Origin: Odontocerum albicorne | Lineage: Eukaryota; Arthropoda; Insecta; Trichoptera; Odontoceridae | Length of the DNA: 64,000 nucleotides | Direction: 5' to 3' | Assembly (NCBI GenBank): GCA_949825065.1 | Contig: OX463848.1 | Span: 28,649,549-28,713,548, forward strand | Shown here: piece by piece, positions 35,101 to 46,000 of the stretch | Layout of the letters: each line of letters begins with the position of its first letter | Position numbering within the stretch: the stretch's first letter is position 1 | Program-made: the position numbers and the translations under genes | The notes under the pieces: model-generated | What the model was told of the DNA's origin: nothing | What the model saw: the letters and a program-made list of their open reading frames with translations, nothing else | The model's database searches: none

Positions 35101-35925
35101 CTGATTAGCTCTATTTCATTTTACACGGTTGTTCTAGCATACGTGAACATGTTTCCAATAAACAAAATTTCTTCGACTTACTGTAATGTTTCGTTTTTTA
35201 TTTCACAAACACTCTTGCTTCTTCTCTCAATAACCATAACTTTCGACTTTCCAATATCGAAAGTAGTTTTAAAGATTTTTATGTCCGAATTTCCATAAAA
35301 GTGTTTTTTTTTTATTTCTTACTTTATAAAGTTTTTTTTCTTATTAGATTCATAAACACTGATTGTTTTCAAAACGACAAAATATTTCTTCGAAATAACA
35401 TAAACGTTTTTTTTATCAAAATAGGATTGTACTTCAAAATTACATATGTTTATGTCATCAACATCCTTTGCGACCTTTTGCCTTAAACTCTGAAGTATCA
35501 AGTTTAATTTCCGATGGTTCTTAGAAAAGAGATAAAGTTTAGTTTAAATTTATTTTCTGGTTAAAAATACTCCAGCGTGTTTTATTTTCTGGTTATAAAT
35601 ACTCCACATTCAAATCCTTACACATACTTGATCTTTTATTACCTAGTGTCTAAACTTAATACACATATTCTCTAGTGTCTAAACGAAAAAATGAGAATCA
35701 TATAAAAGGATTTTTTTAAATTAAAAATATGAAATTTATAAGCTCTATTCTATTGAACCATACATAATCATATAAAAAATCCTAATGTATCCTTCTAAAG
35801 CTCTTTAACTTTTTTTCTTTTACCATAGTCATTCTGATATAATTTTTTTTTACATTATATATTCCTTTTTTATTATATTAAAATAATAACCTTTATCGAT
35901 ATACTAAGATAATATATTAGAAATA
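35101..35925. other. no gene seen
   Basis: AT-rich. A short tandem duplication (TTTTATTTTCTGGTTA-AAATACTCCA) occurs at 35540-35610 and another (CTAGTGTCTAAAC) at 35643-35685. Confidence 0.5.
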
Positions 35926-35929
35926 TGTG

Positions 35930-36320
35930 TACTGAGAAGAATACATAAAGGGACAATGTATTAGAGATTACGTAACAAAGTGATTATGGACGAATGTGAA
36001 ATTAAGGATGCTGTGTTGAGTAAGATGAAAAAGAGCACCCTGAGATGGTTTGGGCATATAGAACGAACGAATAAAGAAAGACTAACAAAATCAATATATA
36101 CTGCAAATGTTAGTGGAAGAGCAAGACTAAGAAAAGTATCGTTGTATCAAGTGAATTATATTTTGAAAGACGGAAATGTAAAATGTCTGAGAAATCATCG
36201 GCGTTGTGTGAGGTGTTGGGATGTAAAAGAGGCGAAGACTGTTTGTCAAGATATAAAAGTCTGGCAACCGATTCTCTCTGCCTACACCTACTGGGAAATA
36301 GCATTATGGTTTATTTAAAA
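35930..36320 (+). pseudogene. LINE-A (RTE-like) C-terminal domain, best preserved copy
   Basis: The frame 35980-36318 (112 codons) is uninterrupted and reads STLRWFGHIERTNKERL, then SIYTANVSGRARLRKVSLYQ, RNHRRCVRCWDVKEAKTVCQ and KVWQPILSAY. These correspond to the C-terminal region of a common insect RTE-like LINE ORF (LRWFGHxERM, x-x-x-G-R-R-x-R-G-R-P-R, C-x-x-x-x-D-V-x-E-A, W-x-x-x-LSAYP). The endonuclease and RT domains are absent, so it is a 5'-truncated copy. It is the reference for identifying the origin of the 51-bp satellite. Confidence 0.75.
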
Positions 36321-36495
36321 ATAAAATAAAAATATTTCTCTAATTTACATGTTTTGAATTTTTCTCTTATCTACTTGTTACTTTAATGAATTCAGACTTT
36401 TATTCCCAATTTTTTTCATAATGTAACCTTTTTATTCGTATTTATCAAACAACATATTTAGTTATTTTTTCATAAATTTTTACTTTTTTCTTTAG

Positions 36496-36621
36496 GTTTT
36501 TACAACGAGCCCCAAGGCACCCCAAATATTCGTTTGCCGGTTGATTTGCCGCCGGGAAACTCAATGTTCCCGGCTAACTTTCATCAAACTATGTTCGAAT
36601 CATATATTATTCCAACACTCT
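36496..36621 (+). CDS. candidate internal host exon, 126 nt
   Basis: The stretch is preceded by a pyrimidine-rich acceptor (TTTTTTCTTTAG, ending at 36495) and followed by a consensus donor (GTGAGT at 36622). It is 126 nt long and clearly GC-richer than its flanks. In the frame beginning at 36498 it is open throughout (FYNEPQGTPNIRLPVDL, then PPGNSMFPANFHQ, then TMFESYIIPT). The frame at 36496 is also open. No transposon motif is present. I do not recognise the protein, and the rest of the gene is not visible in this window. It could equally be a conserved fragment or chance. Confidence 0.4.
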
Positions 36622-36775
36622 GTGAGTGATTAATCGCCAACTAGGGAAATGAATGGGAAAATGTTGAAAAATACACGGATGTTTATTGAGTTTATCCTGA
36701 AAACCGTTCGGCATATTTTTATATCGTGTTTGGATTGAATGCCTGTTATTTTGTGGAATGAAAGATTTTTTCAAT
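36622..36775. other. no gene seen
   Basis: Would be intron if the exon candidate is real. Confidence 0.3.
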
Positions 36776-36779
36776 ATTT

Positions 36780-37510
36780 AACTATAAATTACTTTATTAT
36801 TCTACTCATCACATTAATTAATATATTGTATTTCAATATCTTATCTGTAGACTCTCTTCAGCTAGAATAATGTCTTTCGGTGATTAATGAAATTAGTAGA
36901 ATAAAAAAATAAATCATTGTTAATATTATAATATGAAGTCTGCCTGTAGAAAGTTTTAAGATTGGAGGTGGAAACACTTATGACGGAGATTAATGAAATA
37001 ACAACAAAGTTAAAACCGAAACCGTTGATACATAAAAGTGTTTGTAATATTTAACAATAACACACAAACACTTGTGATGGAATGTGACACCAGTCTGACC
37101 TAAGTATTGTTCTCATGACGACCTGAGATTATTCCACCTGAAGTTAGTCTTTCGATAGGAGGTAGAAACACTTGTGGTGGGGATTAATAAAATTCGTGGA
37201 ATTACAAAGTAATTTATCGTGAATATTCTAATATGCAGGTTCACAAAGTTAAACTTGAAACTTTTGAAACATAAACATTTTTACAATATCACACACGCTT
37301 CCGATGAAACATGACACCAGTCTGACCTAAGCATTGTTCTCTTAACAAATCGGAATCATTCCGCCCAAAGAGAGCCTTGAAATAGCAGGTAAAAATACGT
37401 GTCGCCGTGATTGATAAAATAAGTGCAATAGAAAGTAATTTATTATAAAACATTCTAATATTGAGTTTCGCAATGTTAAAATCCAAACCGTTGATAAATA
37501 AAAGTTTTTA
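36780..37510. repeat. dispersed repeat R, three diverged tandem copies
   Basis: Copies centred on GGAGGTGGAAACACTT at 36965, GGAGGTAGAAACACTT at 37159 and GCAGGTAAAAATACGT at 37385 (spacing 194 and 226). Two share GACACCAGTCTGACCTAAG at about 37087 and 37314. Each also carries a GAAAGTAATTTATTRT-like stretch. The reverse complement of one internal part is the 94-bp satellite unit at 28491-29336. Confidence 0.7.
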
Positions 37511-38300
37511 CGTCATAATAAAATTTTAAAACGATTATAAAAAAAAACATTTTTCGTACAACGTCAGTGTTATAATTTTTAATTGGATTTAGAGTTATGG
37601 GAGAATAGAAATAATAGTCTAAAATGAGATTTTTTTTATGAAGCGTACTTAAGTTTATACAATATTAATACAAAAGTAAATACCTCAATAGGAAATACCA
37701 ACGATGAGGGGAATACATAAGGCAAGGGGACATCCTTAGCCGCTTCCTATTTAATCCCATAATGGGTAGGATTAGAGAAGAGGCATCTCTCCCTAGATAT
37801 ATGTTTTAAGAACGTACCCAATTGCACGCAGAATGTTCTTGTTGAATGACTTCGCCAATGTCAAAATCTTCTCTAGTTCGGTGGTTAAATTGGTGATTGA
37901 ACTCTTTAAGTAATTTTGTAGTCATAATTGTGTCACTTCACAGGATATCATGAAAATCTGTTCCTATTGTAGTTTTTAAATTATATTTAGATTTTTGTTC
38001 ATTAAATTGGTATATTATTAACATATGTGATATACTTTGATTAAACCTTATCGAATGGAAACTAAATAGATACAGGTGAGCGTTAAACCATAAGCATCAT
38101 GTACTATGCAGATGAAGCTACCAAACAAACAATAATAATAATAATATAAGAATAATTTATACAGCGCCGTTTAGACAGCAAACTCTCACCAGGAGTGCTC
38201 CAACTCCAGGATTAGAATCCACCATTATTAACTATTACAAAATAAATACAAATATAAGTAGAGTGCAAGAAAAAAAAAGGAAGTGTAAATTAGGTACTTC
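37511..38300. other. no gene seen
   Basis: AT-rich. A short (AAT)n occurs near 38130. 38160-38230 is GC-richer but not identified. Confidence 0.45.
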
Positions 38301-38302
38301 CC

Positions 38303-38432
38303 CGCATCTGCATATGTTCTGAAAAATATATTTGGTAACAAAACCACAGAAAACTAACCAAGGGAAGACAAACTTTTGTAGATCTTCCGATATGTGATAG
38401 TAACACATTCGGCTTTAGGTTTAGTGAAGTGA
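38303..38432 (-). mobile_element. CR1/L2-like LINE 3' tail fragment
   Basis: The reverse complement matches the tail at 49300-49430: GCATCTGCATATGTTCTGAA, TTTTGTAGATCTTCCGATAT and GTAACACATTCGGCTTTAGG. Confidence 0.55.
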
Positions 38433-38433
38433 A

Positions 38434-39110
38434 TTGTGTAATGTTCATTCAGAATCAGAAGATGGCCTACAGCAATTATTATACAAATTCCACCCAATAG
38501 CTAAACACCATAATAAGAGTATCGCAGTTAATAAAACGAAGAACTTGGTAATATTCAAACAGCCGAAAAAGTACAAACTATTCATCGATGATAAGCTTGA
38601 AGAAGTCATACAATTTGAATACTTCGGAATTGATATCTCCAGTCCCAATGATCTCTTTAACGAAGCGTGGAACAAACAAATAAGGCTGCTACAACAGTTG
38701 GTTGTCTTAGAGATATAATCTGAAAAAAAAAACAAACCCATGCAGATCGATGACAAAGTTCTAAATTATAAGACATGTGCCAGGTCAATCATGAAGCCAA
38801 AATATACACAACTAGAACAAAAAATCTTGGATAGAGATGAAAATACTATGAACCGTCGCGGAAAAATCTTTTAGTGAAAGGGGTGGAATAGGGTCAGATC
38901 TGACACAGCTGCAACACATATGGTTTAGTTAGATAAAGCAGGAAAATAATATGATACTGAAGTAACCATGTGGATATGATGAACAGGGATATCATATTCC
39001 AGGAAAGACAATTGGAGGATGATACTATAGGTGGAGAGACTACAGGTGCTCTTCCTCTGTGGAATATTTTTTGCATCAAAACTTATCCAAGATCTACCAG
39101 TAAGACAGGC
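38434..39110 (+). pseudogene. LINE RT palm-to-thumb fragment (LINE-B)
   Basis: The frame 38434-38718 reads SESEDGLQQLLYKFHPIAK, then AVNKTKNLVIFKQPKKYKL, and QFEYFGIDISS, ending LVVLEI before a stop. It continues in pieces (MQIDDKVLNYKTCARSIMKP). The pattern E-D-x-L-Q-x-x-L-x-x-F, N-x-x-K-T-K-x-x-V and F-x-Y-x-G-x-x-I-S is the stretch following the YADD box in a widespread insect LINE group. The catalytic box itself is not present here. Dead fragment. Confidence 0.7.
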
Positions 39111-39880
39111 AGAAGAACAAGATTCAAATCTTTCAAATCACATTAATTTTCTATTAATAAAATGTACGATACGTTTCATAAAGTATTAATACTAAATGTA
39201 TCATAAATTTGACATCTCAATTTATTTAAAAATAATTTGCTCATGAGGTGATTTATATGTAAATTTGCGTGATCTGTAGTAAACGAGTGCTATTCACGAC
39301 AAAATCGAATATAATTAAGTTTCTGTAATATGTGTATGCTTGTAAATTGGTGTAAATCAAACATGCTAAATCAACCTTTTATGAACAGTTTTATTAAGTA
39401 TGAAAATATTTATAAAGATTGTGTTTCTCTATATTCTCGTATAATACTTATAAAACATATGATTTACATTTTAGATCTAAAATTTTTTTTTTTTTCAAAA
39501 TATTTTTCCTTACTTGAATTTTTACTACGCAAATCAAATGGATTTGGCTAATTTCTCAAGCAAAGCCAAATATAAGATTGTTTATTATTTTACAATTTTT
39601 TTTGCGTCCAAATTTAGTTATAACAAAATTATATTTTTATAAAAAACTATACACGATTACACAAATATAAAAATAATTTTAAAATAAATATATCTATTAG
39701 GTGTTAACATAAGTTGTGTTCGTTTTTTTTCAATTTAAAAATGAGCACCAAAAGTAAAACAAAATGGCAAATGTTAAACTTCATTCGAAAGAGAATTTTC
39801 TGCTCTACAAGATATTGTACTCGTATTTGCTTTTACGTTACATATATTATTTTATTTGATTACAAGCCTTCAAAATGGAA
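39111..39880. other. no gene seen
   Basis: AT-rich. Confidence 0.5.
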
Positions 39881-39884
39881 TGTC

Positions 39885-40030
39885 TAATTAAAAAGCGAAG
39901 CTATGCCGTTAAGTTTATCTTAAGTAAGTGAGCCGTTGCTCACTAGCAAAATCACTGGATACACCGCTGTACTAAATTGGATTATGTGATGATCGGAGCA
40001 CACCGGCATGTTGGGTACCATTATGCATAA
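39885..40030. repeat. dispersed repeat, also at 47490-47645
   Basis: Shared features: CGAAGCTATGCCGT / CGAAGCTGTGCCGT, TGAGCCG, CACTGCTGTACTGGAT-like text, CGATG or GATGATCGGAGC, and GCACACCGGCAT / GCGCACCGGCAT. The type of element is unknown. Confidence 0.6.
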
Positions 40031-40162
40031 GGATGGTTCAAAAATAAAATGAGTAAGTAGAAAATTAGAACAAGTAAGGAGTCTCTCCCCCTTAATCTAG
40101 GTTTGGGACCGGCTCCGTTTTTCGATTAAATGCGTTTGTTTAAGTACGGACGCGGACTTAAA
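40031..40162. other. no gene seen
   Basis: Short anonymous spacer. Confidence 0.4.
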
Positions 40163-40858
40163 TTAAGGGGGTATTCTTCTCTAGAAATTTGAATTTTTTT
40201 ATACATATTTTTAAAGTTTAGATCTTTAAAAATATGTTCTCAAAAGGAAATTTTAAAACTCTCAATATTTACGAAGTTATAGCTATAAATGAGGCAGCAA
40301 TTACGCCGCACCGGTATGACTTGACAATAATCTCAAAACTTTAAACGCCTTTTTCTCGAAACTACTTTTTTCGACCTAGTCGACATAAAATCTCAAGTTT
40401 TATCTAAACAATTGCCTTCAAATTTCGTATGAAACTTTAATAAATATTTTAATATCGTTCCGACCTTGGAAAGTTCAAAACAATTTTTTTTCTATTTAAA
40501 AAAAAATAATATTTGAAAAAAAAAGGGTGAATTTTTTTTTCAGACAGCCGTCATTTTACGATTTTCTCTTTGGTACCAACTATACGACATTATTTTTTAT
40601 CAAGAAACTGTGTTTGATTTTTGTTTCAGATTTACGAAAGGGCTTTAATCATGCCCACCAGCTCACCTCTTTTATTTACAAGATACAGCAGCTGAAATAT
40701 CTTGAATTTAAAAAAAAATCAAATTTTTTTTGTACATTCTCAAATTATCAATTAACAAACTGTAAAAAAAATGCATACGAAAAATGTTTTTAGTTTTTTT
40801 TTATTAAGTCTGAAAAAACGCCCGAAATTCACGCCTCTAGAGTAGAATACCCCCTTAA
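40163..40858. mobile_element. 688-bp MITE flanked by TTAA, GGGGGTATTC terminal inverted repeats
   Basis: The element 40167-40854 starts GGGGGTATTCTTCTCTAGA and ends in the complement of GGGGGTATTCTACTCTAGA (18 of 19 match). TTAA lies on both sides (40163-40166 and 40855-40858), the target site of piggyBac-type transposases. The interior is AT-rich with long T and A runs and no transposase. The 88-codon frame at 40527-40793 is low-complexity and not convincing. Confidence 0.85.
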
Positions 40859-40919
40859 GAGACTCAGTAAAGGCTTCCTGCATGGGGGTGTGGATTCAAT
40901 TTCCATTGATTTTAGAAAT
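40859..40919. other. spacer
   Basis: Nothing recognised. Confidence 0.4.
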
Positions 40920-41115
40920 GTGTAGTTTGAGAACGACCGGGTCTTAAAGATAGGGTCAGATACATTGAACTAGATACATGATTCCCATGTCAAGTTCAAT
41001 GTAGTTCGCGAAGTAGACCCGAAAATTTAATGCGAATCGTACGAAAGATCGCTTGAACTAGAGCGATACAAAACGATGTCGCTGTCAGTCACAAGAACAC
41101 AATTGAAGCACATAT
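40920..41115. mobile_element. MITE-like dispersed repeat, also at 50765-50975
   Basis: Both loci carry a variant of GTAGTTTGAGAACGACCGGG / GTAGTTCACGAAC, then GTCTTAAA, AGATACATTGAACTAGATA, AATGCGAATCGTACGA-like and AACTAGAGCGATA-like segments in the same order. The ATGAGTAGTTCACGAAC start at 50768 suggests a hAT-type MITE, but I see no clean terminal repeats or target duplication. Confidence 0.45.
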
Positions 41116-41649
41116 CTACTTAACCTAGGTATATGTGAAGTATTGTATTATTATACGTGATATAAATGGTACAAAATACAATAGCGTCTTTCTATATTCA
41201 TCGTGGGCTGTTAGTTCGTAACATTATGATATTTGTAAGGGTAATAACAAGTTAATTATTTGACGCTTATATTAAAGTTTGACTTAAATGTTTGTTTGTT
41301 ATAAATAAAGAAAAAATAAATTTGAGTGGAGATATATTATTTTTCGTGGAGATTTATTATTTTTCGTGTAGATATATTAATTTGAGTAGAGATTTGAGTG
41401 CAGATATATTCAAAGGATATATGCACGTACTAAAGAAGTTTATGATATTTCTTTGGCCGTTATTTTTATTTCGTTTTTCTAAATTCTTAAAATAATTCTA
41501 AAAATAATTTAAATGAAATTTTACTTTATGGATAATTTTGACACTTCAATTATATCAAGTCAAATGAGCCATTGAGGCACTTTTATATCTTCTAGTTCTT
41601 TATGGCCGTGAACTCTTATATACGCCAGCGTCAAGTGATGTCCACTTCA
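41116..41649. other. no gene seen
   Basis: A short imperfect repeat of GAGATATATTATTTTTCGTG-like text occurs at 41325-41405. Confidence 0.5.
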
Positions 41650-41773
41650 CAGGATCTCGTTAGTTCTATTCACATAGGCGACATCGGCGCACTTGGCAAA
41701 CATAAATATCTTGTTATTTATGTCCGCCAAGTGCGCCGATGTCCCCTATATGAATATAACTAACGAGATCCTG
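41650..41773. repeat. 124-bp fold-back (59-bp arms, 6-base loop)
   Basis: The left arm 41650-41708 (starting CAGGATCTCGTTAGTT, including GACATCGGCGCACTTGG) pairs with the right arm 41715-41773 at 54 of 59 positions around TCTTGT. The arms end cleanly at CAGGATC/GATCCTG. It has the size and shape of a miRNA precursor or a palindromic MITE. No second copy was noticed except a partial TCACTTCACAGGAT near 37931. Confidence 0.9.
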
Positions 41774-42850
41774 GTAAAAGATATGGTAATTTTGATGACA
41801 CAGCTCCACTGATATAAACTTCTGAATGATGGGGTTTTACCCATCTCAAGTCAGTACCCATTTTTTTAAAAGACTATAAGTTTTTTTTACTTAATCCTTA
41901 TTTAAATCATTCTGGTTATTGGAAAAGGTAACCACATGAGATGCCGCGAGCTTGTACTGGATGACATGAAATTATAATACAGACCAAAGGTTTTTTTTCA
42001 TGGTAAATCCTTGGGATAACATTATTTGATGTGATTGTGGAGGTATACAGGACTCACGAAACATGGTTATTTGTCCAAATATCGGGACTATGTGCTTTGG
42101 GGACTGATTGGTGTAAATGATAGGGCGATCTCTGTTGCCTCCTACTGAAAACGCATGGCATAATTGATGGCCTGGACACTGAAATTAATTAACACAAAAC
42201 TAAATGGATACCAAATATTCATTATCGGTGATAGAGACGAGGTACTCGTATTTGCAAAGGTACGAGTACAATATATTACGTAAGGATTTTATTCATACTT
42301 GTGTCACCAACTCGTCACTATCACCATTTTCTCGTTCGTTCACCTCGTCACTATCACCATATTTTTTTAATAAAAAAATGAACTCAAGAAAATAATTTAG
42401 CTATAAGGAGATTAATTTAAAAAAAAATGAATGAAAAACTTCAGAAAATATTTTCTGATAAAATTGACGAGATGACATTGACAACAGATATACAAGAGAT
42501 CTTCACTGAACGATTTGCCAATGTCGCAATTTTTCAAGTCGTTCCTCTCTAGAACGGCCGAGTTTGACAGATTTGTGTGGGTGTACTCGAACTAACTTTG
42601 ACAAAAGCACTGAATAATGAGGTCAAGGCCATTATTGATCCCCGAGTGGTCTCGATTCAAGAAGAAAATTTGAAATTCACCCATACTTTGTCGTGCAAAG
42701 CGCAAACTAGTTTATAGCGCGAACAACTCAGATTACAGACTTCACACGAGGTGTTATTAAGATTTCCTGTAGAACAAAATGATTGGATCTATATATTATG
42801 TGTGCAAAAAAGAACCAAACCTCAAAAAAACTATGTTTTTAAGTTTGCTG
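41774..42850. other. no gene recognised
   Basis: A short CTCGTCACTATCACCAT duplication lies at 42309-42362. The segment 42505-42560 resembles 37840-37900 (GCCAATGTC). The rest is unassigned. Confidence 0.4.
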
Positions 42851-42854
42851 TATA

Positions 42855-43275
42855 ATGCTGTAGGAATGCGTGAACTGAGTAGAATACATGGATGACAAAG
42901 TATTACAGAGTACGGAATGAAGTGATAAGGGATGACTATGGCTGTAAGAATATTGATGTATTTAAAATAATGAAGAACATTCTGAGATAACTTGAAGGCA
43001 CGTACAACAAATACAGGAAGAAAAAATAATAAAATAAACATACGGTGCAAATACCAGTATTAGTCGAAGGTTTAATAAGAGAAAACCAATGAAAGTATTG
43101 TCAGAAAAAGTTAATGTTATTTTGGAAGAAGGAAATGTAAAAAGTCGGAGAAATGTAAAAAGATTGTAGAAATTGTATGAGAAAGTGTATGAATGTAGAG
43201 GAGATAAAATATGTGTGGTACGATAGGAAAGTATGGAACTCTACCTGTTCTGCCTACCCCGACAAGGAAACAAAC
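42855..43275 (+). pseudogene. LINE-A (RTE-like) fragment
   Basis: It shows, in order, TGAACTGAGTAGAATACATG (end of the SETW region), GAATGAAGTGATAAGGGATG, ATTCTGAGATAACTTGA (the LRWFGH site), GGAAATGTAAAAAGTCGGAG and TTCTGCCTACCCCGACAAGG (the LSAYPD end). Many stops. It lies tail-to-tail with the minus-strand LINE-A fragment that starts 50 bases on. Confidence 0.6.
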
Positions 43276-43324
43276 GGTGTGTTAGCCTGTACATATGTTG
43301 AATTGAATGAATGAAGTTACAAAC

Positions 43325-43625
43325 TATGTAAGTCAATTCATGATAGTCAGAGTAGGCAGAAAGGAGAGAGCGCCAGACTTTCATATCGCAACACACATCT
43401 TTGGCCTTTTCCACATTCGTATATTTTTTATACAGTTCATACGATTTCTCTGTCATTTAATATTTCCTTCTTTCAAAATATCATACACTGTACTTGCTTG
43501 GTCTTCCTCTACAACGCCTTCCACTCAATGTATATTTTTTGATAGTCTTTCTTCATTAATTTCTTCCTTGTGCCCAAACTATCTCAGAGCGCCTTTTTTG
43601 TGTAACTCAACATTTCAACCTTAAG
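43325..43625 (-). pseudogene. LINE-A (RTE-like) fragment
   Basis: Reverse complement of the LINE-A 3' end: AGTCAGAGTAGGCAGAAAGG at 43348, then the D-V-x-E-A-K region (TTTGGCCTTTTCCACATTCG), and near 43600 the segment encoding the E-L-R-N-x-x-x-R region. With the copy just before it this forms an inverted, tail-to-tail pair. Confidence 0.55.
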
Positions 43626-44460
43626 ATGACATGTATTTCTAATCACTTCATGACATTTGTAAATTAGTGATTACAAGAGATAAAATAATGACGTTATTAA
43701 GAATAGATCATTTTACAGTGGAATATTCAAATATAAATAGCAACGATCTTTTAAATTGAATAAAAAAAATGCATTCAAGTCTTTGATTGACTTCTGTCAT
43801 TATTGACGGGTTTTTAGTAGTTTTTATAAAATTACGTCCATTTTTCATAAATATTTTTTTTGATACAGCAACCTCATTAGCAAATAAGTGTTTCTAAAGA
43901 ATTATGAGATGGATTTTATATTTGAATAAAAATAAATGAACAAGTCATGATTATTTTCCATTTATTTTTTTGTTGCCATTGAAATGTTTCACTCTACTAT
44001 TTAAGCATTGTCTGAATAGTGTTAGTTTGTATAATAAAAATTCTTATTTACCAACTTATTATTGATTATGAGTGATGCGTGCTATTTGTCATTGTCTTAT
44101 CGGTTTCGTAGGATTAGAAAGAGGGTTTACGTGTTGAATGGTTAGAAAATATATTTTAGGTTTTATGAATATTTATGTTTGTCTTACTGAACTCCTTATT
44201 TAGGACATGGAAAATTTTATGCACAGATGTTTTGAAAGGTTGGTTCGTAGTTTTATATTGTGTCATTGTATTTATTTTTTATTGTTGTAAATGATAGGGA
44301 ATACTCAAATTCGCTTTGCTTGTAGCTGTTTTTGATGTTTGGGTCATTTTTAAATCTGTTTATTTGAAGCTCGACTAGTTTTATTATGAGATAATAAAGT
44401 TTTAACTTTTTATGTAAAGTACTTTTTAATTATCATGAAGGAAAATCAAATGCAATTTGA
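43626..44460. other. no gene seen
   Basis: AT-rich. Confidence 0.5.
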
Positions 44461-44705
44461 GAGATTACTTCAGCATGACTGTGTACACCTTGTCGGAGAT
44501 TACTTCAGCATGATAGTGTACACCTTGACGGAGATTGCTTCAGCAAGATTGTATACACTTTGTCGGGGATTATTTCAGCATGACTGTGTACACCTTGACG
44601 GATATTACTTTAGCATGACTGTGTATATCTTGACGAAGATTACTTCAGCATGACTGTGTACACGTTGACCGAGAATACTTCAGCGTGACTGTGTACACCT
44701 TGAGG
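44461..44705. repeat. 35-bp minisatellite, seven units
   Basis: Units start every 35 bases from 44461 with the pattern GAGATTACTTCAGCATGACT followed by GTGTACACCTTGACG. Units differ at several sites, so the array is older than the 50-bp array at 45231. The period is not a multiple of three. Confidence 0.95.
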
Positions 44706-45180
44706 TATGGAAGTAACATTTGGGGTAAGTAAAATAAGGGTAAAAGTAAGATCAATATTGTGAAGATGCGTTCACTAAGAAAAAATGTGGTGTCTAATGT
44801 ACGAAAGAACGTAGAATGAAGACTTAGGAAATGAATGCATGTGTTAAATAAATATTTGAAATAAGATGATAAAAGTGCTTTAAAATAGACGGACATGTTG
44901 AGATAATGAGTGATGAAAGAATTACTACGCGAGAATACAAGTTAAAAATGCAAGGTGTACGTTGTAGAAATAGATCGAAGATACGTTCTAGGATCGATGA
45001 ATCAGATTTTGAAAAAAGGTAAAGTGAGAAGTATGAATACTAGAAAATGATGCATGACGAGAAGTGTGGAGGAGGGGAAAGTTTTGTGCTTCGATAATAC
45101 ATTTGGAGATTTGTTCTCTCTGCCTGTCCCGCAAGGTACATGCCGTGATGATGTATTGTATGTATATTGGTAATGTAAGT
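44706..45180 (+). pseudogene. LINE-A (RTE-like) C-terminal fragment
   Basis: Begins with the GTATGGAAGTAACATTTGGG site (the Y-G-S-E-T-W region), passes ACGGACATGTTGAGATAATG (the GHVE region) and GATTTTGAAAAAAGGTAAAG, and ends at TTCTCTCTGCCTGTCCCGCA (LSACP). Stops throughout. It lies between two unrelated minisatellites. Confidence 0.55.
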
Positions 45181-45230
45181 TTGGTAATGCTGATTCCGAA
45201 AATAATAATGACTTATTTTCACCCAAAACG

Positions 45231-45530
45231 GAGAAGAGTAGTTTTATCAGTTCACGATGATAGTAAGAGCTTTTAAAACTGAGAAGAGTAGTTTTATCAG
45301 TTCACGATGATAGTAAGAGCTTTTAAAACTGAGAAGAGTAGTTCTATCAGTTCACGATGATAGTAAGAGCTTTTAAAACTGAGAAGAGTAGTTTTATCAG
45401 TTAACGATGATAGTAAGAGCTTTTAAAACTGAGAAGAGTAGTTTTATCAGTTAACGATGATAGTAAGAGCTTTTAAAACTGAGAAGAGTAGTTTTATCAG
45501 TTCACGATGATAGTAAGAGCTTTTAAAACA
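45231..45530. repeat. 50-bp minisatellite, six units
   Basis: Six units of exactly 50 bp start at 45231, 45281, 45331, 45381, 45431 and 45481 (GAGAAGAGTAGTTTTATCAG, TTCACGATGATAGTAAGAGC). Only two positions vary (TTC/TTA ACG; GTTTT/GTTCT), so the expansion is recent. Confidence 0.97.
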
Positions 45531-45900
45531 TTAAATAATGTGAGAAAAATTAGTAAGTCTATTTTTTTTTGATCTCTGAATCTAAAATACATAAAGAACA
45601 TCTTTTTTTTTTATATACAGCGTTTTTTTGAGTTCACTACCTGTTTCAGACCTTCAACTTCCTTATCACGTAAATATGAACTGAGTGATGTCTAAAAAAT
45701 AATTTCTAATTGTAGTAGGTACAGGAGGGGGAGGGATAGGCGTCAAAATGATGACTTTAGATCGGAAAACATATTTAACAGAGGTTTAATATTGAAATTA
45801 ACTTGGTTGTTTATAATGTTGAGAATTAATAACCAAATAAAGCGTTAAATTATGTCTCTCCTGTACCTTCTACGATTAGAAAAAAATTAAATTAAGACAT
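45531..45900. other. no gene seen
   Basis: AT-rich with T runs. Confidence 0.5.
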
Positions 45901-45904
45901 CATT

Positions 45905-46000
45905 TAGTTCATCTTCCCCTGACGAGGAAAACGGATGTCTTTGAAACCGGTAGTGAGCTTAAATAAAGCAGATGCGAATACAAAAAAAAGATAAAAAGAT
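45905..46000 (+). mobile_element. Penelope-like tail, second subfamily
   Basis: CCCCTGACGAGGAAAACGG then TTTGAAACCGGTAGTGAGCT and AAATAAAGCAGATGCGAATA. CTGACGA and GAAACCGGTA keep the hammerhead-like signature, but the segment between them forms only a poor stem II. Related in layout to the tails at 22770, 52520 and 63585. Confidence 0.45.

Noticed and set aside
44435..44653. 72-codon frame over the 35-bp array
   Set aside because: The period is not divisible by three, and the frame reads different phases of the repeat.
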